A stretch of 64,000 nt of DNA from Opitutaceae bacterium (GTDB lineage Bacteria > Verrucomicrobiota > Verrucomicrobiia > Opitutales > Opitutaceae), in NCBI GenBank assembly GCA_030693515.1, contig JAUYAK010000057.1, positions 62,001 through 126,000 on the forward strand, written 5' to 3'. The notes below the pieces were generated by a model. It ran no database searches. It was not told the origin of the DNA and saw only the letters and a program-made list of their open reading frames with translations. The translations under genes and the position numbers were made by a program. This document shows, piece by piece, positions 44,188-54,271 of the stretch. Within the stretch, counting starts at the first letter, position 1, and each line of letters starts with the position of its first letter.

Positions 44188-45381
44188 TCAACGTTTGTTT
44201 CCCCCCCCGCCCCAGTTCAGGCGAGAATCGGAGGCAAATTTAAACAGGCTCTCAAGCGGACCGCGCACGTTGACCGTGAGGTCGATGGGGGCCCGCATCC
44301 GCGGATCCACGGGTCCGCCCGCCAGGCGCACGCGCGCGGTGCGCCCCTCGGCATCGCCCGCGGGATCGATGACGATCTCCAGCACCTCGGCGCGCAGCGG
44401 CACCCGCCCCGCCTCGAGATCGGCGAGACCGGGATAGTGCTTTCGCACCGACTCCGGCAGACTGCTGGTGAGCAGACCGGCCGATGGTTTCAAGAGCACA
44501 TCCGCCACGGCTCCCGCCGGCAGCGCCAAGCGCCCCGCACCGACATGGATGCCCTCTGCATCACGGCGCAAACTCAACGAACCGTCGAGCCGGCCCCGCG
44601 CCGCGGTCGCAAACTGCGGGAACAGCGGCAGCACCAAGGCGGCATCGATGCCCGAGATTGTCGCGGTCATTTCGGCCTCGGGTCGCGTCAATGAAACCTG
44701 CATGGCGCTCAACGCCAACTCGCCCCCGAACGCCGCCAACCGCAGCTCTGCGATGCGCAGCTGATCGCCGTCGAGCGCGAGCACAACGTGCCCCGCGCCA
44801 AATTCGGCCACGTCGTAGCGACCATGGGTCCACGTCAACCGCTGCGCGGGCGCTGTCCGCAACGGAGAAAGTTCCTCGACGCCGATCGTGCCCGCGATCC
44901 CCTCAAGCTGAACCTTATGCGCCGCGTCGTCCACCCGGCCGTCGCGCAGCGTGAGTTGCAAGCGGCCGCGAGGCACGCCGCCGCTCACTCCGCCTGCGCC
45001 CTGGGCCTTCACGTGCCCGCCGATCACCAAGGGGCCAAGTGGAAAATCCGGCCACAACGCGGCGATGCTCGGTAGCCAGCGGCCGACGTCCACCTCTGCC
45101 TCGCGTAATTCCCACGTCCCCTCGCCCGCGGGATCCAGCACGGCGGCGAGTCGCACGCGCAGCCCCGGCCCATCGATCGCGAGGTCGATCATCCGCTCGC
45201 GCGGGCGGGCGGTGCGCGCGGAGATTTTCCAGGTGAGCACCGGCGCTTCTGGAGTTGCCCTCACGGTGAATTCCCCGGCGAGTTCGCCGTCGAGGGGCGG
45301 GATTTTCCACGGCAAGCCCGTGGGTGCGGCGCGCAGGCCGCACGGGGCGAGCAGCAGAAGGGCGCACGCGATCCGGAACAT
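44188..45381 (-). CDS. ydbH: YdbH-like AsmA-type intermembrane protein (short form)
   Basis: The 397-residue protein has an N-terminal hydrophobic signal or anchor ('MFRIACALLLLAPCGLRAAP') and then repeated beta-rich units without Cys. It contains 'GPLVIGGHVKAQGAGG', 'GIAGTIGVEELSPLRTAPAQ', 'GHVVLALDGDQLRIAELRLA', 'FGGELALSAMQVSLTRPEAE' and the C-terminal 'IDLTVNVRGPLESLFKFA'. The central and C-terminal parts match YdbH ('dicarboxylate transport' domain). E. coli YdbH is about twice as long, so this is a compact version with a shorter beta groove. The ynbE and ydbL genes follow immediately. Confidence 0.82.
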   Translation of the reverse strand: MFRIACALLLLAPCGLRAAPTGLPWKIPPLDGELAGEFTVRATPEAPVLTWKISARTARPRERMIDLAIDGPGLRVRLAAVLDPAGEGTWELREAEVDVGRWLPSIAALWPDFPLGPLVIGGHVKAQGAGGVSGGVPRGRLQLTLRDGRVDDAAHKVQLEGIAGTIGVEELSPLRTAPAQRLTWTHGRYDVAEFGAGHVVLALDGDQLRIAELRLAAFGGELALSAMQVSLTRPEAEMTATISGIDAALVLPLFPQFATAARGRLDGSLSLRRDAEGIHVGAGRLALPAGAVADVLLKPSAGLLTSSLPESVRKHYPGLADLEAGRVPLRAEVLEIVIDPAGDAEGRTARVRLAGGPVDPRMRAPIDLTVNVRGPLESLFKFASDSRLNWGGGGNKR

Positions 45382-45465
45382 GCGCGCGAGCGTCTGCGCG
45401 CGGCCGGCAGACGCGAACAAAAATCCGACGAAGCGAAGCAGCGGGCGTCCTGGCCCGCACCTCGC

Positions 45466-48021
<2,556 letters not shown>

Positions 48022-48096
48022 AATGTGGTGGAGCGAAAACCGTGTAGAATGAATCGTGCCAGTGCGAGAGCGGGTTGAGGGTGAAAAATACCGGCC

Positions 48097-49923
48097 CTAC
48101 CTGTTGAACCTCCGGGCCAGTTCACCGTGATTGAGTTCGATGTAGGTCGGCCGGCCTTGCGGGCTCGTGAGCGGGGCCGCGGTGGCAAACAACTGCGCCA
48201 CGAGCGCCCGGATCTCCGCCTCATCAGTGGTCGGGGGCAGGCGCACAGCCTTGGCGACAGCCAGCCGCGCGAGTTCCTCGTGCGCGAGCCCGGCGTCGCG
48301 CTCCGGGATCGTGCCGTTCCGAAACGCCCCGATCAAGTCGCGGAGAAACGGCACGGCGTCGCCCGGCTCCATCCACGCGGGCACCGCCTCGACGCGGAAA
48401 AAATTCCGGCCGAACTCCGCGACCTCAAATCCGTGCGTCGCGAGAAACGTGAGCCGATCCAGCAGCAGCGCCGCCGCAATCGCATCGAGTTCGATCGGCA
48501 GCGGTAGCAGGAGGCGCTGGCTCGGGACCGCACCCGCCCGGAACTGCCCCACGAGCCGCTCGAACCACACGCGCTCGTGGGCCGCCCGCCGGTCGAGCAG
48601 CACCAAGCCGGCGGCGGTCTCGAAGAGCGCAAAATTGCCATGCGCCAGGCCGACGAAGCGCCACGCTGGAGTTACGATTTCGGATTTACGATTTTCGATT
48701 GGCGGAGCGTTGGACGACGGGACGGCCAGGGCCGCGGGCCCAACAACCGGCCTCGGGTAGGGCGCGGACTCTGCTCCGCGCCTTTCCGTTTCAGGCGGAC
48801 GCAATGGCACCACCGTCGAACCGGCGGCGAGCGGCGTGGCCGCCCTCCCCTGCGGCCACGGATCCGTTGCTCCCGCCTCCCGTCTCAAGCCTCCCGCCTC
48901 AAGCGACACCGCGCGGGTCGCATCCCCCGCGCCGCCGAGTTCCCGCAGGCGCTGCAGCACCGCGCGAATCACAAAGCCCCGCACCTGCGGCTCGCTGCGG
49001 AAACGCACCTCGCGCTTGGCTGGATGCACATTCACATCCACCGCCGCCGGATCGCACTCGAAGAAAACAAACGCGAGCGGGTAGCGGCCCTTGGGCAGCG
49101 ACTCATGGTAGCTTTCAATCAAGGCGTAGTTGAGCGTGCGACTGTCCACCGGGCGCCCGTTCACAAAGACGATCATCTCGTGCCGTGTCGCGCGCCCCAC
49201 CCCGGGCCGGCCGATGAGCCCGCTCAACCGCAACCCCGGCTCGTCCGTCTCGATCGGCACGAGCGACTCCGCGATCTGCTTGCCGAAGATCTCCGCCACG
49301 CGCTCCTCCAAGGTGCTGCACTCGGGCGAGCGAAACACCACCCGACCATCCTCGATGAGGGTGAACGCCGTCCGCGGGCAGGCCAGCGCGTAGAGCCGGA
49401 CGCAATGCACGATGTGCGCCGCCTCGGTCTGGTCGGTCTTCAGAAACTTGCGGCGCGCCGGCACCGAGTTGAACAGGTGCGAAACCTCGATGCGCGTGCC
49501 CACGGGCCGGCCGCAGTCGCGCACCTGGACGAATTTTCCGCCGTTCACCAGAATCTCCGTCCCGGCGTCGCTCTCCGCCGCGCGCGTCTGCAGCTCAAAG
49601 CGCGACACGCTCGCGATCGAAGGCAGCGCCTCGCCGCGGAAGCCGTAGCTCGCGAGCCGATCAAGGTCCGCGGCCTCCGCGATCTTGCTGGTGGCGTGGC
49701 GCTCGAGGGCGAGCAGCGCGTCGTCGCGCGCCATGCCGTGGCCGTTGTCCTCGATCCGCATCAGCGCGCGCCCGCCGTGGCGAAACTCGACCTCGATGCG
49801 CGTCGCACCGGCATCGAGTGCGTTTTCGACGAGCTCTTTCACGACCGCGGCGGGCCGCTCAATCACCTCGCCGGCGGCGATCTGATTGGCGACGCGATCA
49901 GGGAGGATGCGGACCTTGGCCAT
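48097..49923 (-). CDS. mutL: DNA mismatch repair protein MutL with degenerate endonuclease motifs
   Basis: The 608-residue MutL has the GHKL ATPase: 'IAAGEVIERPAAVVKELVEN', 'DNGHGMARDDAL' and 'YGFRGEALPSIASV'. A long unusual linker (about 335-425) precedes the C-terminal dimerisation domain. The linker is encoded by several short repeats. In nuclease-type MutL the metal site is DQHA(x)2E(x)4E; here it is DRRAAHERVWFE, so Gln and His are Arg. The usual ACR-type Cys is absent ('LARLAVAKAVRLPP') and CPHGRP is SPQGRP. The protein therefore likely lacks intrinsic nicking activity. It starts 3 bases after the MFS stop codon. Confidence 0.95.
   Translation of the reverse strand: MAKVRILPDRVANQIAAGEVIERPAAVVKELVENALDAGATRIEVEFRHGGRALMRIEDNGHGMARDDALLALERHATSKIAEAADLDRLASYGFRGEALPSIASVSRFELQTRAAESDAGTEILVNGGKFVQVRDCGRPVGTRIEVSHLFNSVPARRKFLKTDQTEAAHIVHCVRLYALACPRTAFTLIEDGRVVFRSPECSTLEERVAEIFGKQIAESLVPIETDEPGLRLSGLIGRPGVGRATRHEMIVFVNGRPVDSRTLNYALIESYHESLPKGRYPLAFVFFECDPAAVDVNVHPAKREVRFRSEPQVRGFVIRAVLQRLRELGGAGDATRAVSLEAGGLRREAGATDPWPQGRAATPLAAGSTVVPLRPPETERRGAESAPYPRPVVGPAALAVPSSNAPPIENRKSEIVTPAWRFVGLAHGNFALFETAAGLVLLDRRAAHERVWFERLVGQFRAGAVPSQRLLLPLPIELDAIAAALLLDRLTFLATHGFEVAEFGRNFFRVEAVPAWMEPGDAVPFLRDLIGAFRNGTIPERDAGLAHEELARLAVAKAVRLPPTTDEAEIRALVAQLFATAAPLTSPQGRPTYIELNHGELARRFNR
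48671..48704. repeat. AT-rich GATTT/CGATT repeat inside mutL
   Basis: A run of related words (GATTTCGGATTTACGATTTT and neighbours) gives a local AT-rich patch in a gene of otherwise high GC. On the minus strand it encodes 'PPIENRKSEIV' in the MutL linker, not a conserved part of MutL. Confidence 0.65.
48757..48784. repeat. Single GTAGGG-family palindrome inside mutL
   Basis: GTAG is followed by perfect 8-base arms GGCGCGGA (48761-48768) and TCCGCGCC (48775-48782) around a 6-base loop. It shares the GTAGGG start and hairpin layout of the intergenic paired palindromes but with a different stem. It is translated within the MutL linker ('RRGAESAPYPRP'). Confidence 0.75.
48871..48905. repeat. CTCCCGTCTCAAG tandem repeat inside mutL
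   Basis: Two near-identical copies, CCTCCCGTCTCAAG and CCTCCCGCCTCAAG, lie in tandem. On the minus strand they encode 'LEAGGLRREAG' in the MutL linker. They lie about 90 bases from the palindrome at 48757-48784. Confidence 0.7.
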
Positions 49924-49926
49924 GCG

Positions 49927-51327
49927 TCAGGAGCCCCCTGGCTTGGTCTCGTCCTTCTTCGGCTCGGCGGGCTCGACGAGATTGGCCAGATACGTCATCG
50001 CGCGGAACGGCCGCAGGATCGCGTTGCCGATCATGATCGGATCGGCGGCCTCGCCCTTCTCCTCGTGCATCCGCGCCATGCGCCACGACAGGAACACCGC
50101 CCCAGCCATCACGCAGATGAAGAACCACTCGAATGCCGCCACATTGACGCCGCTCGTCTCGATGTCGCCGCGCCGCAGGAGCAGCCCCCACAGCACAGGC
50201 GAGAGACCGCCGAGCGTCGCCGTCACCGCGCCATGCACCGCCACCGCCAGCGTGCGATCCTCGGGCGTCACGACCTTGGGCAGGTAGTTGAGGTTGGCGA
50301 CCGCCCACGTCACCGCGGCGAGTCCAAGGACAAAATACGCGACGAAAATCCCCGCCACGCCGCCCAAACCCGTCCGCAGAAAAAGCAGCCAATAGGCCCC
50401 GACAATGAGATAGAGCCCGAGCGCCGTCAGGAAAAACGGCCGCGCCCCCGTCGCATCGATGCGGCGCCGGATGACCCACGCGGCGGCCATGACCCCGAGG
50501 TAGCGCGCCACCTCGAACATCATGATCTGGCTGGCGGAGAGCTTGGGCCCGACCTTCAGGTAGTAGGCGCAGAAAGGCGGAATCGGCGTCACGATCACGG
50601 CGCACACCACCGCGAGCCAGGCATACGTGCGGAACGGCGAGGGCGCGAAGAGATGCCGCGGCGTGTCGCGCGCCACCGTGCGCAGGCTAATCGACGTCGG
50701 GCGCTCGGCGTCGGGCAGCTGCTTCAGCGAAAAATAGCTCACCGTCGAGCCCGCCAGCGCGATGCCGTATTGCACGAGCAGCGCGGTGTAAATCGGCAGC
50801 AGCGCGAACAAGCCCGCGCACACCAGCAGCGTCCCCACCCCGCCAACCGCCGACACAAACTGGTCGCTCGCAAAATAGCGCCCGCGCACGCCCTCGGGCA
50901 GGATCGCGTAAAACCACGCGTTGCTGGAAGCCGAACCGATGGACCGGAAAACGCAGAACAGAAAAACACTCCAGATCAGCGTCTGCACCATCCAAGGCTT
51001 CTCACCCCAGTAGGGCGCGAGCGCCGCCAGGACCACGGGCACGCCGAGGAAAAAGCTGCGAATGCGCCAGCCGCCGAGCATCACCGCCTTGAACCCGTAG
51101 CGCGGCAGCAGCGCCGTCGAGATGATCTGCAGCGGCGTCAGCACAAACACGAAGGAGTAGGCCAGACCCACCTGAAACGCCGAGGCTCCGAGTTGCTCGG
51201 CAAAGAGCACCATCGGCGTGCCGATGCCAATCTGCCACGCGAGGGCGTTAAAGAACGCGAACACCAACCCCGGCCGGAACGGCGCGAGCTCGGGATCGGA
51301 GTTTTTCGTGGGGAAGAGCGTGATCAT
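49927..51327 (-). CDS. Major facilitator superfamily transporter
   Basis: The 466-residue protein has about twelve hydrophobic segments: 'GLVFAFFNALAWQIGIGTPM', 'VGLAYSFVFVLTPLQIISTA', 'GTLLVCAGLFALLPIYTALL', 'TYAWLAVVCAVIVTPIPPFC', and a C-terminal bundle ending 'FICVMAGAVFLSWRMARMHE'. It fits the MFS fold. The substrate cannot be read. The C-terminal tail is charged and Glu/Lys-rich. It starts 31 bases downstream of the GxxExxY gene and ends 3 bases before mutL, so the genes argH to mutL may be one transcript. Confidence 0.85.
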   Translation of the reverse strand: MITLFPTKNSDPELAPFRPGLVFAFFNALAWQIGIGTPMVLFAEQLGASAFQVGLAYSFVFVLTPLQIISTALLPRYGFKAVMLGGWRIRSFFLGVPVVLAALAPYWGEKPWMVQTLIWSVFLFCVFRSIGSASSNAWFYAILPEGVRGRYFASDQFVSAVGGVGTLLVCAGLFALLPIYTALLVQYGIALAGSTVSYFSLKQLPDAERPTSISLRTVARDTPRHLFAPSPFRTYAWLAVVCAVIVTPIPPFCAYYLKVGPKLSASQIMMFEVARYLGVMAAAWVIRRRIDATGARPFFLTALGLYLIVGAYWLLFLRTGLGGVAGIFVAYFVLGLAAVTWAVANLNYLPKVVTPEDRTLAVAVHGAVTATLGGLSPVLWGLLLRRGDIETSGVNVAAFEWFFICVMAGAVFLSWRMARMHEEKGEAADPIMIGNAILRPFRAMTYLANLVEPAEPKKDETKPGGS

Positions 51328-51358
51328 CGCGGAAGCGCGGAAGAGCGGAACTACGGAA

Positions 51359-51733
51359 TCATGAGGTGAGGACGACTCGGCGAACCTCTATCTTGGGCCG
51401 GGCAAAATTCACGACCAAGGCAAGCTGGCAACCTGTGGCCTTCAAATATGAGCGCGCAGTCGCGAGATGGATATCCTCGATGGCCTTGCAGGCTTTAAGC
51501 TCCAGCACGACCTGAGCCTCGACGAGTAAATCGAGCCGATGCTCTCCCACCGGTTTCGCTTCGTAATACACCACGACCAGCTTCTGCCGCTCGGCTTTCA
51601 ATCCTGCCTTAGAGAGCGCAAGAGTCAGGGCTTCCTCATAGACCTTCTCAAGGAATCCCGGACCCAGCGCGCGATGCACCTGAATACAGCATCCGATGAT
51701 TCGCTCGGATAGCTCCGCCTCAATCAGGTCCAT
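51359..51733 (-). CDS. GxxExxY protein
   Basis: The 124-residue protein carries the name-giving motif in 'LGPGFLEKVYEEAL' and a PD-(D/E)xK-like core in 'EHRLDLLVEAQVVLELKA', plus 'LATARSYLKATGCQLALVVN'. GxxExxY proteins are small nuclease-fold proteins of unknown role, common in Planctomycetes, Verrucomicrobiota and Cyanobacteria and often inserted near 23S rRNA or housekeeping genes. ATG 51733 (MDLIEAELSERIIG) is the normal start for this family. The upstream frame extension overlaps argH and is rejected. Codon use is less GC-rich than its neighbours, hinting at horizontal arrival. Confidence 0.9.
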   Translation of the reverse strand: MDLIEAELSERIIGCCIQVHRALGPGFLEKVYEEALTLALSKAGLKAERQKLVVVYYEAKPVGEHRLDLLVEAQVVLELKACKAIEDIHLATARSYLKATGCQLALVVNFARPKIEVRRVVLTS

Positions 51734-51771
51734 AAAGTTTTCCGCGTTTCCATCGTTCCGCGCTTCCGCGA

Positions 51772-53172
51772 TCACCTCAGCAGCCGCCGCCACCGTGCGA
51801 ACTGCCGCGCGACCTGCTTCGGGCCGGGCATGCCCGTGCCTTCGCGTTTCGCGAGCGCGCGCTTGAGGTCGAAGACCTCGATCCAATCGGCGGCGAAGGC
51901 CGCGTGGACTTCCTTCATGTCGGCCGTGGAGAGTTGATCGAGCGCGACGCCCTGCTTCTCGGCGAGACGCACGACAGCGCCCACCGCATGGTGCGCGTCG
52001 CGAAACGCCACGCCTTTCAGCACAAGGTAGTCGGCGAGGTCCGTCGCGAGCAGCGCCGGATCGGCGACGGCCGCGGCGCAGCGTTCGCGGATCACCTCCA
52101 TGCCGCCGAGGGTGCCGGCGAGCACGTCGGCGCAGATCGCCGTCTGATCAAAGCTGTCGAAGACCGGGGGCTTGTCCTCCTGCAGGTCGCGATTGTAGGT
52201 GAGCGGCAGGCCCTTCGCGAGGGTCAGGAGCGTGTGCAGGTTGCCTTGGAGCCGGGCGGATTTGCCCCGGAGCAGTTCGCACGAGTCGGGATTTTTCTTC
52301 TGCGGCATCAGCGATGAGCCCGTGCAGAACGCATCGGGCAACTCGACAAACTTGAACTCGGCGCTGCTCCAAAGAATCAAGTCCTCCGCGATGCGCGAAA
52401 TATGCACGCCAAAGAGCGCGCACGCGCCGGCAAACTCGATGAAGAGGTCGCGATCGGCGACGGTGTCCATCGAGTTCTGCGTGACCTGCGGCCGGCCCTT
52501 GGCATCGGTGAAGCCCAGCGCCTTGGCCGTGAACTCGCGATCAATCGGGAGCGTCGTGCCGGCGATCGCGCCGGAACCGAGTGGACACCAGTTGGCGTGC
52601 GCCGCCACGTCGGCGAAGCGCGCGCGATCGCGGTCCAGCATCTCAAGCCACGCAAAGAGATGGTGCGAGAGGACCACCGGCTGCGCGCGCTGGAGGTGCG
52701 TGTAGCCGGGGATGAGCACATCGCGGTTCGCGTGGGCCACCGCGAGCAGGGCGCGCTCGGCGCCGAGGATTTTCTCCGCGAGGACGGCGCAGGCGTGCTT
52801 GAAGAACAGCCGCATGTCCGTCGCGATTTGGTCGTTGCGGCTGCGCGCGGTGTGCAGCTTGGCCGCCGCGGGCACGCGTTTCGTCAGCGCCTGCTCGATG
52901 TTCATGTGGACATCCTCGAGCTTCGTGTCCCACGTGAATTTCCCGGCCGCGATCTCGGCGAGGATGGTGTCGAGGCCGGCGTGGATGGCATCGCGCTCCT
53001 TGGCCGTGATGAGGCCGGTGTGCGCGAGCATGGCCGAGTGGGCCTTGCTGCCGGCGATGTCAAAGGGCGCGAGCCGGCGGTCGAACGAGACGGACTCGCT
53101 GAACTGCAGCATCAACTCGGCGGGACCGGCGGTGAACCGCCCGCCCCAGGTGGCGTGGGATGGCTTGGCCAT
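51772..53172 (-). CDS. argH: Argininosuccinate lyase
   Basis: The 466-residue protein has the fumarase/aspartase-superfamily signature '[20 protein letters not shown]', '[20 protein letters not shown]' and '[20 protein letters not shown]'. It cleaves argininosuccinate to arginine and fumarate, the last step of arginine synthesis. ATG 53172 ([13 protein letters not shown]) is the family start; the longer frame to 53340 overlaps the divergent gene. No other arg genes are in the window. It is followed by the GxxExxY gene on the same strand. Confidence 0.97.
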   Translation of the reverse strand: MAKPSHATWGGRFTAGPAELMLQFSESVSFDRRLAPFDIAGSKAHSAMLAHTGLITAKERDAIHAGLDTILAEIAAGKFTWDTKLEDVHMNIEQALTKRVPAAAKLHTARSRNDQIATDMRLFFKHACAVLAEKILGAERALLAVAHANRDVLIPGYTHLQRAQPVVLSHHLFAWLEMLDRDRARFADVAAHANWCPLGSGAIAGTTLPIDREFTAKALGFTDAKGRPQVTQNSMDTVADRDLFIEFAGACALFGVHISRIAEDLILWSSAEFKFVELPDAFCTGSSLMPQKKNPDSCELLRGKSARLQGNLHTLLTLAKGLPLTYNRDLQEDKPPVFDSFDQTAICADVLAGTLGGMEVIRERCAAAVADPALLATDLADYLVLKGVAFRDAHHAVGAVVRLAEKQGVALDQLSTADMKEVHAAFAADWIEVFDLKRALAKREGTGMPGPKQVARQFARWRRLLR

Positions 53173-53260
53173 AGCCGGAAGAGATGACGCCCGGCGGCAG
53201 AGACGCGCAACGCTGAAACCTGCGCCTTGCAGCACAGTTTGCGCGCCGCAAAGTCGACGC

Positions 53261-53746
53261 ATGCCTCGATTCGCCATCCGCGCCGCCGCATTCGCCCTCG
53301 CGCTTGCGCTCGCGGTCGCCGCGGCGGCTGCGGATGCCACCGAGCTGCGCCGCTACGATCGGGTCGAGATCGCGCCGACGCGAACCTCGATCTACATCGG
53401 GACCGTGGCGATGACGATGCCGCCCTTCACCCGCGCGAACGGCGCCTACGAATCCACTTACGCGGCGAAGGTCTTCCCCTTTTTTTTCCAAAGCGAAACC
53501 GGCCGGCTCCGCGTCGATATTTCCGACGCCATGCTGGGCCGCCTGGAGCGCGGTGAGCGCGTGGCTTTCACCGGCCAGGCAATCGCCACCCATGGCGACG
53601 AACGCCGCGTTGAGGGTCACGCCACGCCCGCGGAGCCTGGTGCGCCCCACGGCACGATCAAGGTCCGGGTGTTTGTCTCCAAGCGCATCGAACTCATCTT
53701 CAACACCACCTACCGCTTCCCCGAAGCCGCGGCGCCAGAGAAATAA
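53261..53746 (+). CDS. Small secreted protein of unknown function
   Basis: The 161-residue product has an Ala-rich signal peptide ('[20 protein letters not shown]') and a beta-rich mature part: '[20 protein letters not shown]', '[20 protein letters not shown]', '[20 protein letters not shown]' and '[18 protein letters not shown]'. I do not recognise the family. It is probably periplasmic. It is divergent from argH and its stop codon is followed directly by a terminator-like hairpin. Confidence 0.7.
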   Translation: MPRFAIRAAAFALALALAVAAAAADATELRRYDRVEIAPTRTSIYIGTVAMTMPPFTRANGAYESTYAAKVFPFFFQSETGRLRVDISDAMLGRLERGERVAFTGQAIATHGDERRVEGHATPAEPGAPHGTIKVRVFVSKRIELIFNTTYRFPEAAAPEK

Positions 53747-53769
53747 AACACCCGGCTTTCGGGCCGGGT
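53741..53769 (-). terminator. Rho-independent terminator of the tRNA-Asp gene
   Basis: On the minus strand, ACCCGGC and GCCGGGT (arms 53763-53769 and 53750-53756) form a perfect 7-base stem with a 6-base loop, followed by GTTTTATTT. It lies 22 bases past the tRNA-Asp 3' end. On the plus strand it directly follows the secreted-protein stop but lacks a good T-run there. Confidence 0.75.
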
Positions 53770-53791
53770 TCCACTCTCCCCGAGGGAGAAA

Positions 53792-53868
53792 TGGCGGGAT
53801 GGACGGGACTCGAACCCGCGACCTTCTGCGTGACAGGCAGACGCTCTAACCAACTGAGCTACCACCCC
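53792..53868 (-). tRNA. trnD: tRNA-Asp (GTC)
   Basis: The minus strand folds as a tRNA. The acceptor GGGGTGG pairs with CCATCCC (one G-T pair). The D arm reads GCTCAGTTGGTTAGAGC, and the anticodon stem-loop TCTGC-CTGTCAC-GCAGA has anticodon GTC. The T arm contains GGGTTCGAGTCCC. The discriminator is G, and the CCA end is encoded (53792-53794). A terminator lies just downstream and a candidate promoter upstream. Confidence 0.97.
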
Positions 53869-53889
53869 GTGAAATGGGAAAGGACGCGG

Positions 53890-53917
53890 AACGTAGGTTC
53901 GAGGGAGGTTGAGTCAA
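53890..53917 (-). promoter_or_regulatory. Candidate promoter of tRNA-Asp
   Basis: On the minus strand, TTGACT (53917-53912) and TACGTT (53895-53890) are separated by 16 bases. This would start transcription about 15 bases before the mature tRNA 5' end. The -35 box is good and the -10 box is weak. Confidence 0.45.
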
Positions 53918-53930
53918 GCGCGGTTTTCCC

Positions 53931-53959
53931 TTGTCCGCTCCCGCGGCAAAAACTACTCG
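53931..53959 (+). promoter_or_regulatory. Candidate promoter of tRNA-Arg
   Basis: TTGTCC (53931-53936) and TACTCG (53954-53959) with a 17-base spacer would place the start about 10 bases before the tRNA-Arg 5' end at 53976. Both hexamers are only partial matches. Confidence 0.35.
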
Positions 53960-53975
53960 TCCGTGCGCACTTTTC

Positions 53976-54052
53976 GCGGTGGTAGCTCAGCTGGATAGAG
54001 CATCGGTTTTCTAAACCGATGGTCGCGAGTTCGATTCTCGCCCACCGCGCCA
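53976..54052 (+). tRNA. trnR: tRNA-Arg (TCT)
   Basis: Acceptor GCGGTGG pairs with CCACCGC. The D arm is GCTCAGCTGGATAGAGC, and the anticodon stem-loop TCGGT-TTTCTAA-ACCGA gives anticodon TCT. The T arm contains GAGTTCGATTCTC. The discriminator is G, and CCA is encoded (54050-54052). It decodes AGA/AGG, rare codons in such high-GC DNA. It is divergent from tRNA-Asp, and no integrase or att-like duplication is seen next to it. Confidence 0.97.
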
Positions 54053-54065
54053 TGCCCGCAAACCG

Positions 54066-54085
54066 GGGTCGCAGCTGGGCGACCC
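54066..54085 (+). terminator. Hairpin downstream of tRNA-Arg
   Basis: GGGTCGC and GCGACCC form a perfect 7-base stem with a 6-base loop, starting 14 bases after the tRNA. No T-run follows, so it is at best a processing or weak termination signal. The remaining gap to 54271 shows no gene. Confidence 0.4.
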
Positions 54086-54271
54086 AGTCAATCCGGGCAT
54101 GCCACGGGTCTGGGCAGCACGAGCCCAACGAAATCTCGTTCACCCAGCGGCCCGAAATTCATCATGACGGGTCCTTGGCGAGAGCCGGGGTAGCGCGCCG
54201 AACCCTACCAAGCAGCTAGGTCGCCGCGTCTGTCAAAACCGGACGCGCGAGCCCTGCGCAAACGATTCCGT

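Noticed and set aside
53976-54271. Possible att site or integrated element at tRNA-Arg
   Set aside because: No integrase, no duplicated tRNA 3' end and no composition change is visible downstream.
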